Of a stretch of DNA of 64,000 bases, positions 60,904-64,000 are shown one piece after another (the first letter of the stretch is position 1; every line of letters starts with the position of its first letter). The notes beneath the pieces were generated by a model. That model searched no databases and was not told the DNA's origin. It saw only the letters and a list, made by a program, of their open reading frames with translations. The position numbers and the translations under genes were made by a program. The stretch spans positions 2,480,001 to 2,544,000 of the forward strand of contig NZ_LS999521.1 in assembly GCF_900520355.1 (NCBI RefSeq), given 5' to 3'. Source of the stretch: Acinetobacter calcoaceticus. GTDB lineage: Bacteria > Pseudomonadota > Gammaproteobacteria > Pseudomonadales > Moraxellaceae.

Positions 60904-61965
60904 CTATTCATCAAAACTCAAACGAACATTTGGGCCTTTTGGCAAGGTCTGGCAGCTAAGTACATAGCCCTTTTCGACTTCATCTTTTTCAAGACTATAG
61001 TTAAGGAACATATCCACTTCACCAGAAACAACCTTACAACGGCATGTTGCACACACCCCACCTTTACAGGCATACGGTAAGTCAGCACCTGCACGTAAAG
61101 CAGCATCAAGAATACTTTCATCATCCTGAGCCACAGAAACAATCAGCTCACGACCATCTAAAATGATGTTTACTTTTTCCTCTTTACGGTTTGCATCAGC
61201 TTCAGCACTACGTTTACGGGCTTGTCCTGTATGGAAACGTTCAGTGTGAATTTTCTCTGCTGCAATCCCATAATTTGGTAGCGTGCTTTCTACAGCATTC
61301 ATCATTTCGTCTGGACCACAGGCAAAAACATGGTCAAAACTTGTTTCAAGTACATCAAAGTCAAAAAGCTGTTTTAGCTTTTCTGCATCAATACGACCAT
61401 TCATCAATTCACTGTCGTTGAACTCACGAGAAAAAATATTGATGAGTTGAAAGCGTTCTTTAAACTGATCTTTCAAATCCATAATTTGCTCGGCAAACAT
61501 GGTTTGTTTCCATGAACGATTGCCATAAAGCAAAGTAAAGTTGGCTTCAGGCTGTTCAAATAAAACCTGCTTAACAATCGATAAAATTGGGGTAATGCCA
61601 CTGCCCGCGGCAACGCCTAAAAAGTTTTGTCCGCCCAACTTGGCTGCTTTTTGGAAAAACACGCCTTGTGGTGGCATCACTTCAAGCACATCACCTACTT
61701 TTAAATGGTCATTTGCCCAATGTGAAAATTGACCCTGATCAATTTTTTTAACCGCAATACTGATGTCTTCTTTTGCAGCATAGCTACAAATTGAATAACA
61801 ACGGCGGATTTCACCAGCTTCGGTTAAATGGCGAATTGTTAAATGTTGACCCGGTTGAAATTGAAATTGTTCTTGTTGTTCAGGTACAACGTCAAATGCA
61901 ATACAAATTGCCTGATCGGTTTGAGGCGTAATACTTTTTACTTTTAATGGTACAAATTGGCTCAT
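60904..61965 (-). CDS. paaE: Phenylacetyl-CoA epoxidase reductase
   Basis: 353 residues. FAD domain (RRCYSICSY), NAD domain (GVAAGSGITPILSIV; HVFACGPDEMMNAVE) and a C-terminal plant-type [2Fe-2S] ferredoxin with CKGGVCATCRC and the last Cys in LSCQTLP. Transfers electrons from NAD(P)H to the PaaA di-iron centre. Confidence 0.94.
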   Translation of the reverse strand: MSQFVPLKVKSITPQTDQAICIAFDVVPEQQEQFQFQPGQHLTIRHLTEAGEIRRCYSICSYAAKEDISIAVKKIDQGQFSHWANDHLKVGDVLEVMPPQGVFFQKAAKLGGQNFLGVAAGSGITPILSIVKQVLFEQPEANFTLLYGNRSWKQTMFAEQIMDLKDQFKERFQLINIFSREFNDSELMNGRIDAEKLKQLFDFDVLETSFDHVFACGPDEMMNAVESTLPNYGIAAEKIHTERFHTGQARKRSAEADANRKEEKVNIILDGRELIVSVAQDDESILDAALRAGADLPYACKGGVCATCRCKVVSGEVDMFLNYSLEKDEVEKGYVLSCQTLPKGPNVRLSFDE

Positions 61966-61988
61966 GGCTGATTTCCTTATCTAAAGAC

Positions 61989-62489
61989 TTAAATACATTT
62001 GAAGTAATCAAAAGGCTCAAGACAGTCCTGACATTTATAAAGTGCTTTACAGGCGGTAGAACTAAACTCTGTTAACAGTCGGGTATGTCGGCTTTTACAA
62101 CGTGGGCACTCTACGCCATCAATCAAATGAACATGCGTACCACATTGATGTGCCAACCCTTCAGGTGGCGCAATGCCATAAACTTGCAATTTCTTTTTAC
62201 CCGCCTCAGACATCCAGTCCGTGGTCCATGCTTCTGATAAATCGACCATGACTTTGACTGGGGTCAACGCTTCTGCGGTAAATGCCTCAACAATTTGTGC
62301 TTTCAACATATCTGTTGCTGGGCAACCGCTATATGTTGGCGTTAGACGAACCACAATTTCTTGTTGATCGTTAATGTCTACACCCCGAATCATGCCTAAA
62401 TCCACAACAGATAAAACCGGAATTTCAGGATCACTTACCGTTTGTAAAACATCCCAACATTGGTCGATACAATGACGAATCATGTGCAT
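61989..62489 (-). CDS. paaD: Phenylacetyl-CoA epoxidase assembly protein PaaD
   Basis: 166 residues. DUF59/MIP18-type domain (DPEIPVLSVVDLGMIRGV; TPTYSGCPATDML) and a C-terminal zinc-ribbon-like part with CPRC, ACKALYKCQDC. Thought to mature the oxygenase. AAGGAGG precedes the ATG. Confidence 0.92.
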   Translation of the reverse strand: MHMIRHCIDQCWDVLQTVSDPEIPVLSVVDLGMIRGVDINDQQEIVVRLTPTYSGCPATDMLKAQIVEAFTAEALTPVKVMVDLSEAWTTDWMSEAGKKKLQVYGIAPPEGLAHQCGTHVHLIDGVECPRCKSRHTRLLTEFSSTACKALYKCQDCLEPFDYFKCI

Positions 62490-62505
62490 GGCTCACCTCC
62501 TTGTC

Positions 62506-63261
62506 TTACCAGGTCATTCCCGGATAAGTTCTTTGAATACTTTGCATTTCAGCCAACAAAAATCCTAAATGCTCGGTATGCAATCCTTGTTTCGCACCAC
62601 GGCGATAAGCGCCATTAACAGCAACATTTAATTCAAAGCGCTTAAGCTCATCTGCAATGGTTTTATCCCATTGTTCTTTTTCATTTGAAAAATCTGGAAT
62701 CACGCCTTGAGCGACTAATGCTTGTTCGTCTGCATTAAGTTCAAATAACTCAGCGGTAAAGCGCCATAAATTATTTAATCCGTCTTGTACACGTTGATGC
62801 GCTTCATCTGTGCTTAAACTTAAACGCTCCATCCAGCTTGTCGAAAAACGGATGTGATACTTCACTTCTTTTAAAGATTTGACGGCAAGCGCACTTAATT
62901 CAGGAAGTGAACTCTGGGTTAACGCAGTAAATAAATGAAGATGGTAATGATCCATTAGCCATTGGCGTACAATCGTTTGCGCAAAATCACCGTTCGGTTG
63001 TTCGCATAACAATAAGTTTAGAAACTCACGCTCTGTACGAAAATAAGCGAGCTGATCTTCATCACGTTGGTTTTCATCATATTGACCTGCCAAAGTCAGA
63101 AAGTTTCTCGCCTGACCTAACAAGTCCAAACCGATATTTGCTAAAGCAATATCAACTTCAAGCTCAGGTGCATGTCCACACCACTCAGCTAAACGCTGTG
63201 ATAAGACCAGTTGGCTATCGCCAATATGTAATAAGAATTTAGATAAAACTGAATGATTCAT
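62506..63261 (-). CDS. paaC: Phenylacetyl-CoA epoxidase subunit C
   Basis: 251 residues, ferritin-like helical scaffold subunit: IALANIGLDLLGQARNFLTLAGQY, LRNLLL-like segment FLNLLLCEQPNGDFAQTIVRQWLMDHYH and VKYHIRFSTSWMERL. Pairs with PaaA structurally. Confidence 0.93.
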   Translation of the reverse strand: MNHSVLSKFLLHIGDSQLVLSQRLAEWCGHAPELEVDIALANIGLDLLGQARNFLTLAGQYDENQRDEDQLAYFRTEREFLNLLLCEQPNGDFAQTIVRQWLMDHYHLHLFTALTQSSLPELSALAVKSLKEVKYHIRFSTSWMERLSLSTDEAHQRVQDGLNNLWRFTAELFELNADEQALVAQGVIPDFSNEKEQWDKTIADELKRFELNVAVNGAYRRGAKQGLHTEHLGFLLAEMQSIQRTYPGMTW

Positions 63262-63273
63262 TTTCCCACCCCC

Positions 63274-63564
63274 TTACATATGCTCAATGCCGTCTGGAAT
63301 ATGGTAAAAAGTCGGATGACGATAAACCTTATCTAGAGCAGGTTCGAAAAATTCAGCTTTTTCATCTGGCTGCGAAGACTTAATAAGTTCAGAACGAACC
63401 ACCCAAATGCTAATTCCTTCATTACGGCGAGTGTAAACATCGCGCGCATGTTGAAGTGCGATTTCGTCATCTGGTGCTCTTAAGCTGCCTACATGACGGT
63501 GGCTTAAGCCTTGTTTGCTACGGACAAATACCTCGTAGAGTGACCAGTTTTTTTTATCTTCCAT
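63274..63564 (-). CDS. paaB: Phenylacetyl-CoA epoxidase subunit B
   Basis: 96 residues from the ATG at 63564, which follows GAGGAAATC; this gives the normal PaaB length. WSLYEVFVRSKQGLSHRHVGSLRAPDDEIALQHARDVYTRRNEGISIWVVRS is the whole family pattern. Bridges PaaAC heterodimers. Confidence 0.94.
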   Translation of the reverse strand: MEDKKNWSLYEVFVRSKQGLSHRHVGSLRAPDDEIALQHARDVYTRRNEGISIWVVRSELIKSSQPDEKAEFFEPALDKVYRHPTFYHIPDGIEHM

Positions 63565-63596
63565 TTTGATTTCCTCAAATTTTTCCATAAATCTCG

Positions 63597-64000
63597 TTAA
63601 GCCACTTTGTTCGCTTCAAGCTGCTGTTTTCTCGCATAGACCACTGCTGCATCACGAACCCATTTGCCGTTTTCCCATGCTTTACGGCGTGCTTCTATAC
63701 GCTCGTGATTACATGGTCCACGTCCGGCAATCACTTCATTAAATTCGTGCCAGTCGATCTCGCCAAACTCATAGTGGCCTGTTTCTTCATTGAACTTTAA
63801 ATCTGGGTCCGGTACTTCTAGACCAAGCTGCAAAATTTGCGGAACCGTGTTATCGACAAACTTTTGACGTAATTCATCGTTACTGAAACGTTTGATTTTC
63901 CACGCCATGCTTTGTGCGCTATTTGGAGAATGCTCATCACTTGGGCCAAACATCATCAGTGCAGGCCACCAATAACGATTTACCGCATCTTGTGCCATTT
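63597..64000 (-). CDS. paaA: Phenylacetyl-CoA epoxidase subunit A, C-terminal part
   Basis: The last 134 or so residues, cut by the window edge ([48 protein letters not shown] ending with [29 protein letters not shown]). Catalytic di-iron oxygenase subunit; the N-terminal iron ligands lie outside the window. First gene of those seen in the operon; paaZ and the promoter would be further right. Confidence 0.93.
   Translation of the reverse strand, partial: MAQDAVNRYWWPALMMFGPSDEHSPNSAQSMAWKIKRFSNDELRQKFVDNTVPQILQLGLEVPDPDLKFNEETGHYEFGEIDWHEFNEVIAGRGPCNHERIEARRKAWENGKWVRDAAVVYARKQQLEANKVA

Noticed and set aside
1..64000. tRNA or rRNA genes
   Set aside because: I looked at the intergenic gaps for cloverleaf-type and rRNA-like sequences and saw none. 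A tRNAscan-SE run would settle this.

Overview
The window looks like chromosome of Acinetobacter, most likely the A. baumannii complex. The reasons are low GC, the complete phenylacetate (paa) cluster ending in paaY-paaX, Acinetobacter-type TetR proteins, and dispersed C4-like small RNAs of the kind reported in A. baumannii. All identifications come from reading the sequence; no database search was run.

Layout. 1-2.2 kb: a small orphan ORF, a TetR gene with an upstream leader ORF and C4-like antisense RNA, and a second solitary C4-like RNA. 2.3-4.9 kb: a membrane J-domain protein and a ClC-type channel or antiporter. 5.2-12.6 kb: a 5-oxoproline (pxp/kip/ycs-like) operon with a urea-carboxylase-like enzyme pair, a D-glutamate-cyclase-family protein, PxpA, an NRAMP-like transporter and a LysR regulator. 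12.7-16.2 kb: an HvfABC/bufferin copper-peptide (RiPP) locus with its own ECF sigma and zinc-finger anti-sigma, and a divergent DoxX/HvfX gene. 16.4-21.2 kb: small hypothetical genes, mostly with their own terminators, and an outer-membrane protein behind a possible leader-peptide attenuator. 21.3-22.4 kb: the second TetR/leader/C4-like module. 22.5-30.7 kb: an HD-domain protein, an MFS/beta-lactamase-fold pair with LysR, a TetR, and a sugar-isomerase-like gene broken by an in-frame stop, followed by two alpha/beta hydrolases. 30.8-36.3 kb: a large Upf1-like helicase between 98-bp direct repeats made from the 3' end of an EAL-domain gene. 36.7-40.9 kb: a FecI-FecR-TonB receptor iron-uptake set with a Fur-box-like site. 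41-47.5 kb: DUF1826, YdcZ transporter, amidohydrolase, LysR, TipA-like MerR, a lone CsuA/B-like pilin-domain protein and DUF2147. 47.6-50.1 kb: the third TetR/leader/C4-like module, with a complete IS3-family element (IS150-like) inserted in the RNA. 50.3-52.7 kb: small hypothetical proteins. 53.2-64 kb: the paa operon, cut by the window edge inside paaA.

Main observation. Three paralogous modules on the minus strand share the order promoter, leader, C4-like RNA, short leader ORF, TetR gene. The RNA folds as a long stem with two hairpins only if read on the minus strand, where A-C mismatches of the plus strand become G-U pairs. In each copy a loop segment is complementary to a segment of that copy's own leader, and the two segments change together between copies, as expected for antisense pairs with separate specificities. 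The C4-like RNA class is already known in A. baumannii; the copy-specific pairing, the link to TetR paralogs, the Ash-like leader ORFs and the IS disruption are what deserve follow-up here.
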